Source: Cyanobacteriota bacterium (lineage in GTDB: Bacteria; Cyanobacteriota; Cyanobacteriia; Phormidesmidales; Phormidesmidaceae). Taken from it: 16,227 nucleotides of DNA. Both the position numbers and the translations under genes were made by a program. This document shows, one piece after another, positions 1-7,332 of this stretch. Where the stretch lies: positions 1-16,227 of the forward strand of contig JAIXUR010000546.1 in assembly GCA_027483425.1 (NCBI GenBank), read 5' to 3'. Positions within the stretch are counted from its first letter, which is position 1. Each line of letters starts with the position of its first letter. Under the pieces are notes generated by a model. The model was not told where the DNA came from and did no database searches. It worked only from the letters and a program-made list of their open reading frames with translations.

Positions 1-3000
1 CATCCTGACCAGTCATGGGTAGGTTAATTGCCAGGGGTAGCTCTGTTTTACAGGGCAGGTCGATGGTAAAACAACTGCCCACGCCCAACTCGCTTGTTAG
101 TCCCACCCGTCCACCATGAAGCTCGACAATTTGCTTCACCAGGGCTAATCCTAAGCCCGTGCCCGCATATTGCCGATTCAGCGCACTATCAATTTGCACA
201 AAGGGCTGAAATAGTTTGTTGATATTTTCAGGCGCAATCCCAATGCCCGTATCCAGGACTGCAATACGGAGGAAATGCTGTTGTGTCGCATCATCCGCCT
301 GGGGCAATGGGGAAGCAGTTAGCGTAACCGTTCCCCCTTCTGGGGTGAATTTCACCGCATTAGTGAGCAAGTTAATCAATACCTGACGAATGCGTCGTTC
401 ATCGACGAAGGCATTAGTGAGATCGGGAGCAAATTTCGTTTCCAGTCGGATGCGCTTTTGCAGAGCCTGTTGTTTGATAAACACTAAACTGGAAGAGCAG
501 AGGTGAGTGACGGAAATAGAGGTATACTCTAGCTCGATCTGCCCCGCTTCAATCTTGGCGACATCGAGAATATCATTGATCAGCGACAGTAAGTGCAAGC
601 CACTTCTTTCAATGGTCTGTAAAGCTCTGATTTGTCGTTTGTTGATGACACCAAAGACCTCTTCTTGCAGTCCCTCTGCCATCCCCAGGATGGCGTTGAG
701 GGGGGTGCGCAGTTCATGGCTCATGTTGGCGAGAAATTCATCCTTGAGGCGAGTGGCGCGGGCAAGTTCTTGGTTTTTGCGTTGGATCTCTTCTTCGGCA
801 TTCTTGCGATCGCTAATATCAAAGTTAACCCCAATCATTCTCTGGGGGGTGCCATCGGCATCGCGCACCACAACGCCACAACCTTTGATGAAGTGGATGC
901 TGCCATCAGGATAAACGACTCGAAATTCGGTGTCGAATTCAGCCTGACCTAAAACGGCTTGCTGAAGCAAGGCTTGTGAAGAGCTACGATCGTCGGGATG
1001 GACTCCATTGCTCCAAACATCGAAGGGGAGAAGGGAGATTGATGGTTCAATGCCATACAGTTCGTGCATTCGTCGATCCCAAACGAGTGTGTTTGGCAGT
1101 ATGTCCCACTCCCAACACCCGATTGCTCCCGATTTAAGGGCTACAGTCAGGCGTTCTGATAGCCGTTGGATCTCTTCTTCGGAGCGCTTGCGCTCGCTAA
1201 TATCCTGTATGCTCGACCAAATGAATTTCTCACCATTTTGTGAAATGGCTAATCCCGTCAATAGCACAGGAACTAAGTGCCCATCTTTGTGAACGAATTC
1301 TTTCTCGTAGGGACCGTAGCGTCCATGTTGTTTCAGGGATTGTAGTTGTTCGGCTTCTTGCTCCGCATATTTGATCGGCGTAATATCCCAATAAGTTAGG
1401 GAGAGGACTTCTTCGATGGTGCGACCCAAAATTTTGGCAAAGGCTGAGTTGACGTAGGTGATTTGACCATCTAGACGGCAAGCGGCTAACCCGATGGGAA
1501 ACTCTTCTACCAACTGGCGGTTAAAGCTTTCACTGGCTGCTAAAGCGACTTCAGCCACCTTACGATCGCTGATATCCTGAAATGTCCCCACTACCCCGAC
1601 AACATTACCTGCCAGATCCCGCAGGGGGACTTTGTTGGTTTCTAGCCACCGCTGTTCGCCACTGGGCAAGGTGATGGTTTCTTCAATCCCCAGCTTGGCA
1701 GTCCCTGATTCCATCACTTGGCGATCGTCAGCCTCATAGCCCTGGGCTTCAGCCTCAGTATAGTCAAAGTCAAAATTGCTTCTGCCAACGCCTTCCAGGG
1801 GTGATGCTAAACCTGATAGTTGGGCAAACCGTTGATTGCAACCCAACAGTTTCGAGTTTCGATCCTTCCAAAATACAGCCAAGGGGAAGTTATTTAACAC
1901 GGTTTGCAGAAACTGTTGTGATTCCCGCAGGGCATTCTCTGCCTGTTTGCGAGCGGTGATATCCCGAAAGATGCCCCTTGTGGCGATCGGTATGCCAGTT
2001 TGAAACTGACAGTTGACATTGCCCTCGACGGTGATTTCCCTGCCATCTTTCGTCAGGAATCGGGTTTCAAGCCCTAGGCATAGTTCACCCGCAAACAATC
2101 TCTCCATTGCAGTCCGGCAATGCTCTAGGTCATCGGGATGAATAACTTGGAAAACGGACAATTGCTCTAGATCCACATCGTCGTAACCTAGGACTTCCTG
2201 CCAAGCGGCATTGACAAACAAAATTTGACCATCGGGGGCAACACTTTGGATCAAATCGGTGGCGTTGTCAAAAAAGTCACGTAATTGCGCTTCGCGTTCT
2301 TGCAGTTCTGCTGCGCGCTGTTCTACCCTCACTTCTAGGTCTTGGTTCAACTCATGGAGGGCATCGTCGGCACGCTTGCGTTGCAATTCGGCTGCAGCAC
2401 GGGCGGCAAAAACCTGGAGGATGGGTACGGCTGCAGCACGTTTCGTGTCTGGCAGGGGCTGCATGTCTAAGATGCAAAGATTGCCGATTGCGTTACCGAA
2501 ACTGTCCTTTAAAGCAATACCCAGGTAGCTATCTGCCCGCATGGTTACCAGGTCAGGATCTTCTGGAAAGGCTTCTTGAATGAGGCTTGCGCAGTGAAAT
2601 TCTCCATCTCGCAGAGCAAATTCGCAGGGGGTGCGTGCTGGAAGATAGGACATTGTGGGTTGTAAGTTGCCATGTGCCCAGAACGCTAGGGTATGGAGTT
2701 CGCCCTCTACCCATTCAGTAACCAGGGCATAACAAACATCCAATGCCTCGGCAATGTGGCGCACCAAGGCGGGGAAAAAGCCCTCGCCTGTAACGGTGGC
2801 GGTTCCTGCCACCAGCTTGGTTAGGGTTAGTTCAGCCCGTTTGCGATCGCTAATATCGCGAACAAGCAATAGCACTTCATGGTCTCCAGAGGGAACAACC
2901 CGCACCTCCTCGATTTGGAGGATGCCGTCTGCGGAGAGATCCTGCTCATAAAATTGGATGGTGCCTGTATGGATGGCAGTATGCACCACCGCCATGCGTT

Positions 3001-5515
3001 GTTGAGCTAAGGGGGGAGGCAAGGTTTCATAAATGCTAGTACCAATGAGGTTGCTTACGCCACCAATCACTCGGAAGGTGGGGGGAGCGATAAATTCTCG
3101 GTAGGTGCCATCTTGATCAAGGCGCATAATCAAGTCTGGCAAGGAGCGGATCAGCGCCCGTTGATAGGCTTCACTTGCTCGTAAGGCATCTTCAGCTTGT
3201 TTACGATCGCTGATATCGGTGTGCGTACCAATCATACGCAGGGGTTGCCCTTCTGGAGTCCACTCGACAATTTTGCCACGGGCTAAGATCCACTTGTAGC
3301 TGCCATCTTTGCAACCCACTCGATGCTCCACCTGATAGGAGGAGATTTCGCCCCTGAAATGTTTGTCTAATTCGGCATGGCAGCGTGCTTTATCATCAGG
3401 GTGAACGCGACTCTCCCAATCCTCTAAACGATCGCCCACCTCATCAGTGGCGTAACCCAGCATGGTTTTCCATCGTGGGGAAAAGAAGGCAACATTCGTT
3501 TGCACGTTCCAGTCCCACACCCCATCCCCAGATCCTTCTAGGGCAAATTGCCAGCGGGCTTCACTCTGTCGTAGTGACTCTTCAGCCTGTTTGCGATCGC
3601 TAATATCGGTAATCGTCCCCACATAGCCAATCAGATCACCATGGGCATCCCGTTCAGCTACAGATTGCCCATACACCCAAGTCACCGTGCCGTTGGAGTG
3701 TTGAAAACGATACTCCAGTCTAAAGGCATGGTTCTCCTGGGTGGTTTGGTACCACTCTGCTGCAACCATGGCCCGATCATCAGGATGCAACCCTTGCTCC
3801 CATCCGCCTCCAAACGCTTCTTCTCGTGTCAGCCCTGAAATTTGATGCCAACGCTCATTGGTGTAGGTGCAGTATCCACTAGTATCAGTCCGAAAGATCC
3901 CCACCGGAGCAATAGCTGTCAGGGTCGCATACCGCTGCTCACTCTCCTGCAACTGGACGATTAACTGTTGCCGCTCTTGTAGTTCCTCCTGTAATTGTTG
4001 GTGAGTGCTTGCCCGCTGAATAGCGATCGCCAGTTGAGTTGCCAGTTGTTCTAAAAGTGTCACCTCTCCAGATTGCCACTGCCGAGGAGCATGACTTTCT
4101 ACTGCCTCTAGCAGCCCCCACAGGGTATTATCCTGAATAATGGGCACTAAGACTTTTGCCCGAGTTTGTAATTGTTCTAACAGTTCCCGATGACAATCTG
4201 CCATTTCTGTGGTGTAAATATCAGGCACCACCCGAACTTGTCCCTGGCGATAGGCTTCTGACCAATCCGGTGCGAAACAGAGGGCATGAACCAGTCGCCC
4301 TATTTGAGAGTCGATGGTGTCGGAGATCGATTCAGCCACAATCAGCGCGTGCCAGTCGGGCTGGAACTGCCAAATGGCAACGCGATCGCAGCCCAACACT
4401 GTCCGGACTGCTTCAACGGTTGTATTCAGAATATTGGGTAGATCTAAGGACGATCGAATTTGGCTGGATATTGTTGTAATTAGTCTTTCCCGTTCGGCTT
4501 TTGCCTTGAGTGCAGTCGTGCGCTCCTCAACTTGTTGCTCCAACCAGCTCGTGCGATTTTGCAGTATTTGGATTTTCTCCGTTTCTAGCTGCAATACTTT
4601 CGCTTCTAAAACCTTCGCTAAGTTATATAGCTCTAGCGGGTTGAGTGCTTGCAGAAGGTTGGTTTGGGTGACAATACCAAGTAACTCACCCTGAGAACCC
4701 GTCACGGCTAATCGCTGGATGCGATACTGTTCCATCATTTGCTGCACGACCCACAGCGAATCGCCTGGCTGAACCGAGAAAATCGGTGCACTCATGACAG
4801 ATTGAACCTGAGCGGTTTCAAAGTCTAAGCCCAAGGCTTGAAATTGAACAACATCACGCTCAGTTACGATACCAATGGGAATTTCTAGGGTTTCCTGCCC
4901 ATTGCCATCCTGCGATTGCAAAATCACCACCGAACTAACGCGATGCTGGGTCATGCGGCAGGCAATCTCTCGCATGACAGTACGAGGATCAGCACAAACC
5001 ACCTCAGTGGTCATCACTTCTGCTACTGTACGCAACCGGAGGAGGTCTACTGGACGGCTTAGTTGTCGCAAGCTCTCGTGGGTCAATAAACCAACTACGC
5101 GATCGTGCTCATCCAGAATCGGTAAATGACGAATTTTATGCTTCTGAAGTAATTCTATGGCAGCAAATAGGTCACTGAACTCTGACTCACGCAGCGTAAT
5201 CAGGCCACGGGTCATTACATCACAAATGGGCAGAGTTGCTAAGTTGGCCTCCTGGGTAATTAGCCGTACCACATCTCGCTCTGTTAATATCCCGGCCAAT
5301 TGATGGTTTTCAACAATGACCACGCAACTTGAGCGTGCCTCAATCTCTACACTCAGTTTGCCATAGGCTTCGCTTGAGGCCTGACAGAGGGCACGCACAC
5401 CACTCATATGGGCGATCGCCTCTATCACCGTTGTATTGGGAGTAACAACCAGTGGATTGCGGACAATAGCAGAGGCCAGTTCAACCTGCGAGAGACTGGT
5501 CGGATGGATAAACAT
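1..5515 (-). CDS. Giant CBS/GAF/PAS sensor histidine kinase, 3' end cut by window edge
   Basis: The complementary strand is open for 1838 codons from ATG at 5515 to the left edge. The start is fixed by an in-frame TAA at 5531-5533 with no usable start between. Domains by residue: four CBS (about 17-88, 96-155, 164-228, 236-293); coiled coil 294-345; GAF 348-505 with phytochrome-like Cys441-His442 and Cys413; PAS near 525-650, 652-775 and 782-895; second GAF 897-1045; coiled coil to 1076; PAS near 1077-1200, 1202-1325, 1332-1450 and 1450-1575; HisKA with SHELRTP (phospho-acceptor His1600); HATPase_c with NLLTNAVKF, DTGIGI and GTGLGLAL. PAS repeats end in DI(S/T)xRK linkers. There is no membrane segment, so it is probably cytoplasmic. 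All kinase motifs are present, so it should autophosphorylate; a receiver domain could lie beyond the edge. Its output partner is unknown. The gene looks AT-richer than its neighbours. Confidence 0.95.
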   Translation of the reverse strand, partial: MFIHPTSLSQVELASAIVRNPLVVTPNTTVIEAIAHMSGVRALCQASSEAYGKLSVEIEARSSCVVIVENHQLAGILTERDVVRLITQEANLATLPICDVMTRGLITLRESEFSDLFAAIELLQKHKIRHLPILDEHDRVVGLLTHESLRQLSRPVDLLRLRTVAEVMTTEVVCADPRTVMREIACRMTQHRVSSVVILQSQDGNGQETLEIPIGIVTERDVVQFQALGLDFETAQVQSVMSAPIFSVQPGDSLWVVQQMMEQYRIQRLAVTGSQGELLGIVTQTNLLQALNPLELYNLAKVLEAKVLQLETEKIQILQNRTSWLEQQVEERTTALKAKAERERLITTISSQIRSSLDLPNILNTTVEAVRTVLGCDRVAIWQFQPDWHALIVAESISDTIDSQIGRLVHALCFAPDWSEAYRQGQVRVVPDIYTTEMADCHRELLEQLQTRAKVLVPIIQDNTLWGLLEAVESHAPRQWQSGEVTLLEQLATQLAIAIQRASTHQQLQEELQERQQLIVQLQESEQRYATLTAIAPVGIFRTDTSGYCTYTNERWHQISGLTREEAFGGGWEQGLHPDDRAMVAAEWYQTTQENHAFRLEYRFQHSNGTVTWVYGQSVAERDAHGDLIGYVGTITDISDRKQAEESLRQSEARWQFALEGSGDGVWDWNVQTNVAFFSPRWKTMLGYATDEVGDRLEDWESRVHPDDKARCHAELDKHFRGEISSYQVEHRVGCKDGSYKWILARGKIVEWTPEGQPLRMIGTHTDISDRKQAEDALRASEAYQRALIRSLPDLIMRLDQDGTYREFIAPPTFRVIGGVSNLIGTSIYETLPPPLAQQRMAVVHTAIHTGTIQFYEQDLSADGILQIEEVRVVPSGDHEVLLLVRDISDRKRAELTLTKLVAGTATVTGEGFFPALVRHIAEALDVCYALVTEWVEGELHTLAFWAHGNLQPTMSYLPARTPCEFALRDGEFHCASLIQEAFPEDPDLVTMRADSYLGIALKDSFGNAIGNLCILDMQPLPDTKRAAAVPILQVFAARAAAELQRKRADDALHELNQDLEVRVEQRAAELQEREAQLRDFFDNATDLIQSVAPDGQILFVNAAWQEVLGYDDVDLEQLSVFQVIHPDDLEHCRTAMERLFAGELCLGLETRFLTKDGREITVEGNVNCQFQTGIPIATRGIFRDITARKQAENALRESQQFLQTVLNNFPLAVFWKDRNSKLLGCNQRFAQLSGLASPLEGVGRSNFDFDYTEAEAQGYEADDRQVMESGTAKLGIEETITLPSGEQRWLETNKVPLRDLAGNVVGVVGTFQDISDRKVAEVALAASESFNRQLVEEFPIGLAACRLDGQITYVNSAFAKILGRTIEEVLSLTYWDITPIKYAEQEAEQLQSLKQHGRYGPYEKEFVHKDGHLVPVLLTGLAISQNGEKFIWSSIQDISERKRSEEEIQRLSERLTVALKSGAIGCWEWDILPNTLVWDRRMHELYGIEPSISLLPFDVWSNGVHPDDRSSSQALLQQAVLGQAEFDTEFRVVYPDGSIHFIKGCGVVVRDADGTPQRMIGVNFDISDRKNAEEEIQRKNQELARATRLKDEFLANMSHELRTPLNAILGMAEGLQEEVFGVINKRQIRALQTIERSGLHLLSLINDILDVAKIEAGQIELEYTSISVTHLCSSSLVFIKQQALQKRIRLETKFAPDLTNAFVDERRIRQVLINLLTNAVKFTPEGGTVTLTASPLPQADDATQQHFLRIAVLDTGIGIAPENINKLFQPFVQIDSALNRQYAGTGLGLALVKQIVELHGGRVGLTSELGVGSCFTIDLPCKTELPLAINLPMTGQD
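4016..4498 (-). other. Cyanobacteriochrome-like GAF domain within the sensor kinase
   Basis: Residues about 340-500 of the kinase match the pattern of bilin-binding GAF domains: SLDLPNILNTTVEAVR, then CDRVAIWQFQPDW, then PDIYTTEMADCHRELL, then LVPI, LWGLL, PRQW and a terminal LATQLAIAIQ helix. Cys441-His442 sits where phytochromes and cyanobacteriochromes attach the bilin. Cys413, in HALCF, sits where DXCF-type cyanobacteriochromes carry their second cysteine. The spacing of 28 residues equals that of Cys494 and Cys522 in TePixJ, as I recall the literature. The Asp of DXCF is replaced by Ala411, and the usual ANLVVPI is AKVLVPI. Chromophore binding is an inference; the domain could be a descendant that lost its bilin. 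Confidence 0.6.
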
Positions 5516-5530
5516 AGGCAGAGAGGCTAG

Positions 5531-5575
5531 TTATGATCCGTCTAAATTATGAACCTCAATATTAAGAGTGCCCAT
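5531..5575 (-). promoter_or_regulatory. Possible 14-residue leader ORF upstream of the sensor kinase
   Basis: On the complementary strand, AGGAGA (5585-5590) stands 9 bases before an ATG at 5575. This opens a 14-codon frame, MGTLNIEVHNLDGS, ended by TAA at 5531-5533. The frame is the same as that of the kinase, whose ATG comes five codons after this stop. The kinase ATG itself has no purine-rich site (it is preceded by CCTCTCTGCCT). Translation could therefore initiate here and re-initiate at 5515. Alternatively the TAA interrupts a formerly longer N-terminus, or the mini-ORF is chance. Confidence 0.35.
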
Positions 5576-5768
5576 GATATAGTATCTCCTCTACATACCT
5601 ACATAACCCTCCATGATTGATAAAGATTTATAACCATTCCCCCCTCTCAGAACCAACGGTATAATGTTCTCCATCACCCGCCACAGAGTACTGAGAGCTT
5701 TGGTAGGCAATTTTCGAGCGAACGGGTGCCAGGGAATTGTTAGGTTGAAGAGAGCTAAAAATCTATTG

Positions 5769-5810
5769 AAAAATTAAGTTTCATCTAGTGCAGCATCAAG
5801 CTTAATTTTT
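5769..5810. terminator. AT-rich inverted repeat with flanking T run, possible terminator
   Basis: AAAAATTAAG (5769-5778) and CTTAATTTTT (5801-5810) are perfect 10-base complements around a 22-base loop. The site lies between the 3' end of pheS and the 5' end of the kinase, both on the minus strand. It could therefore stop pheS read-through; on either strand the stem ends in a T run. The stem is weak and AT-rich, so the role is uncertain. Confidence 0.3.
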
Positions 5811-5822
5811 AGGGTCTTGTAG

Positions 5823-5870
5823 GGTGCATAACGCTAGGGCGAGGCTAACGTCAACGCGAAGCAAGGCACC
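5823..5870. repeat. Possible degenerate interspersed repeat
   Basis: A 48-base GC-rich stretch begins GGTGC and ends GCACC. Between them are ACGCTAGGGCGAGGCTAACG-type motifs that look like the short palindromic interspersed repeats common between cyanobacterial genes. Only the outer 5 bases are clearly complementary and no second copy is seen in the window. Confidence 0.25.
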
Positions 5871-5907
5871 GCATAGAGCCCACGCAAGAATAGTTTCCAC
5901 TATCCAT

Positions 5908-6026
5908 GTAAGTAGGTAAGCCTAATTAATTGTAAGAAGGGGTTTGGGGGCTGCGCCCCCAGGCAGGGGGTTTCACCCCCTCCACCCCCACCGGCATCTT
6001 TAGTTTAATTACGCCCAGCTACTTAC
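5908..6026. repeat. 119-bp palindromic repeat with two GC hairpins in its core
   Basis: The ends are inverted: GTAAGTAG (5908-5915), 7 bases, TAATTAA (5923-5929) on the left; TTAATTA (6005-6011), 7 bases, CTACTTAC (6019-6026) on the right. The core holds two 7-bp, 3-base-loop hairpins in tandem: TGGGGGC-TGC-GCCCCCA (5945-5961) and AGGGGGT-TTC-ACCCCCT (5965-5981). The layout suggests a non-autonomous palindromic element. No target duplication is evident. Read on the minus strand, the hairpins lie downstream of pheS and might act as its terminator. Confidence 0.6.
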
Positions 6027-6048
6027 TCCTCGATCTTCTTGTCCCTCA

Positions 6049-6088
6049 GAGGTTGTTTGAAGAGCTCAAGAGTGTCTTAGGTTATACC
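6049..6088 (+). mobile_element. Truncated end of the MITE-like element (copy C)
   Basis: These 40 bases start GAGGTTGTTTGAAGAG and match one end of the full element at 10570-10699 (read on the complementary strand) at 34 of 40 positions. Beyond 6088 the similarity stops, and no opposite terminus is found before pheS. It appears to be a decayed or truncated copy. Confidence 0.6.
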
Positions 6089-6157
6089 CATCAGGGATGG
6101 CTACGGCTGTTCCAGAGTTGGCAAAAAAATGCAGGCCGCGTTGTGGGCGATCGCTGA
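6050..6157 (+). pseudogene. Possible short coding remnant ending in a HIP1 site
   Basis: One frame reads without stops from 5936 to a TGA at 6155-6157. The last 36 codons look protein-like, for example LFEELKSVLGYTHQGW followed by LRLFQSWQKNAGRVVGDR. There is no ATG or GTG start, and the first codons overlap the truncated MITE end and the palindromic repeat. I do not recognise the family. It may be the tail of a destroyed gene or a chance open frame in GC-rich DNA. Confidence 0.2.
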
Positions 6158-6218
6158 TCCCAGGAAAATCAGCTATCCAGCACCCAGTTCATGCCCCAGT
6201 TCATAACATTATGCAAGA

Positions 6219-7220
6219 CTAAAACTGGCGCAAAAACCGCAGATCGCTCGTATATAGGCGGCGAATGTCGTCGATCTGGTGCTGCACCATGGCCAGGCGC
6301 TCGACCCCCAGTCCCGCCGCAAAGCCGCTGTAGACCTCGGGGTCGTAGCCGACAGATTTCAGCACGTTGGGGTCGATCATGCCACAGCCCAGCACCTCCA
6401 GCCACTTGCCCTGCCACTCCACATCCACCTCCGCCGAGGGTTCGGTAAAGGGAAAGAAGCTGGGGCGAAACCGCACGGGAATCTCCCCGTAGAGGGCTTC
6501 GAGAAAGATCTTGATGGTGCCCCGCAGGTCGGTGAAGGTGATGTTGGTGTCTACCGCAAAGAACTCGATCTGGTGGAACACGGCGGCGTGGGTGGCATCT
6601 ACCGTGTCGCGGCGGTAGCAGCGGCCAATGGCCACGGCCCGCAGGGGCGGCTCATGGCTCTGCATGTAGCGGATCTGGGTGTTGGAGGTGTGGGTGCGCA
6701 TCAGGTGGCCGTTGGGCAGGTAGAGGGTATCCTGCATGTCGCGGGCCGGGTGGTCGGGCAAGAAGTTGAGGGCTTCGAAGTTGTAGTAGTCGGTTTCGAT
6801 TTCGGGGCCGTCGGCCACGGTGTAGCCCAGGCCCACAAAGATATCGACAATGCGATCGATAATGCTGTTGATGGGGTGAATGCGGCCCTGGGGCTGAAAG
6901 CTGCCGGGCATGGTCACATCCAGGGTTTCGGTGGCCAGTTGGGCCTCAATGCGGGCTGACTCCAGGGCGGTTTTGCCCTGGTCGAGCTGGGTTTGAATCA
7001 GTTCCTTCACCTCGTTGGCCAGGGCCCCGATGCGGGGGCGGTCTTCGGCGGAGAGCTTGCCCATGCCCCCGAGCACCTTGGACAGCTGGCCCTTTTTGCC
7101 CAGGTAGCCAATGCGCAGCTGCTCCAGCTCGTCTAGGGTAGTGGCGGCGGCGATCGCGCCCCTAGCGGCCTCCTTCATGGCCATTAGGTCGGTTTCGAGC
7201 GAGGTGAGTGCGGCGGTCAT
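6219..7220 (-). CDS. pheS: Phenylalanine--tRNA ligase alpha subunit
   Basis: This 333-residue protein is the catalytic alpha chain of the class II (alpha-beta)2 phenylalanyl-tRNA synthetase, which charges tRNA-Phe in the cytoplasm. Residues 1-100 form the N-terminal coiled-coil arm, including LGKKGQLSKVL. The catalytic core shows class II motif 2 (GRCYRRDTVDATH then FHQIEFF, 199-221), the Phe-pocket stretch FPFTEPSAEVDV (256-267) and motif 3 (GLGVERLAMVQHQIDDIR, 303-320). Length is normal. I chose ATG 7220; an in-frame TTG at 7244 would add eight residues (MLLHHTPR) that are not family-like. Neither start has a clear Shine-Dalgarno site. pheT is not adjacent, which is usual in cyanobacteria. 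It is divergent from surE. Confidence 0.96.
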   Translation of the reverse strand: MTAALTSLETDLMAMKEAARGAIAAATTLDELEQLRIGYLGKKGQLSKVLGGMGKLSAEDRPRIGALANEVKELIQTQLDQGKTALESARIEAQLATETLDVTMPGSFQPQGRIHPINSIIDRIVDIFVGLGYTVADGPEIETDYYNFEALNFLPDHPARDMQDTLYLPNGHLMRTHTSNTQIRYMQSHEPPLRAVAIGRCYRRDTVDATHAAVFHQIEFFAVDTNITFTDLRGTIKIFLEALYGEIPVRFRPSFFPFTEPSAEVDVEWQGKWLEVLGCGMIDPNVLKSVGYDPEVYSGFAAGLGVERLAMVQHQIDDIRRLYTSDLRFLRQF

Positions 7221-7263
7221 TCTGGGTGTATGGTGCAACAACAAGAAATGGCGCTTGGGAAGG

Positions 7264-7279
7264 CTCGGTTAGAACCGAG
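7264..7279. promoter_or_regulatory. Perfect palindrome between divergent pheS and surE
   Basis: CTCGGTT-AG-AACCGAG is a 7+7 bp perfect inverted repeat in the 112-base divergent intergenic region. It could be an operator or a small hairpin in the pheS leader. A TTGACT (7302-7307) lies to its right, but no convincing -10 box follows, so no promoter is claimed. Confidence 0.35.
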
Positions 7280-7332
7280 GATTGGCCCAGCGTTCCAGAC
7301 TTTGACTATTTTAGTGTGGCGGGGGAACAGTC

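Noticed and set aside
507..1292. Several 80-135 codon plus-strand ORFs opposite the kinase
   Set aside because: They are antisense frames of the HisKA and PAS coding region with Ser/Arg-rich composition and no independent support.
806..3600. Regularly spaced GCGATCGCTAATATC copies as a dispersed repeat array
   Set aside because: They are in frame and encode the conserved PAS-linker motif DISDRK, so protein-domain repetition plus HIP1 explains them without a separate repeat element.
5660..5665. Perfect TATAAT on the plus strand
   Set aside because: No plausible -35 box stands 16-18 bases upstream and no gene follows on the plus strand before the repeats; likely chance in AT-rich DNA.
5945..5981. 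Twin GC hairpins as a short CRISPR-like repeat pair
   Set aside because: The two hairpins differ in sequence, are only 3 bases apart and show no repeat-spacer periodicity.
6279..6959. 226-codon plus-strand open frame opposite pheS
   Set aside because: Shadow of the clearly identified pheS gene; Gly/Val/His-rich with no domain character.
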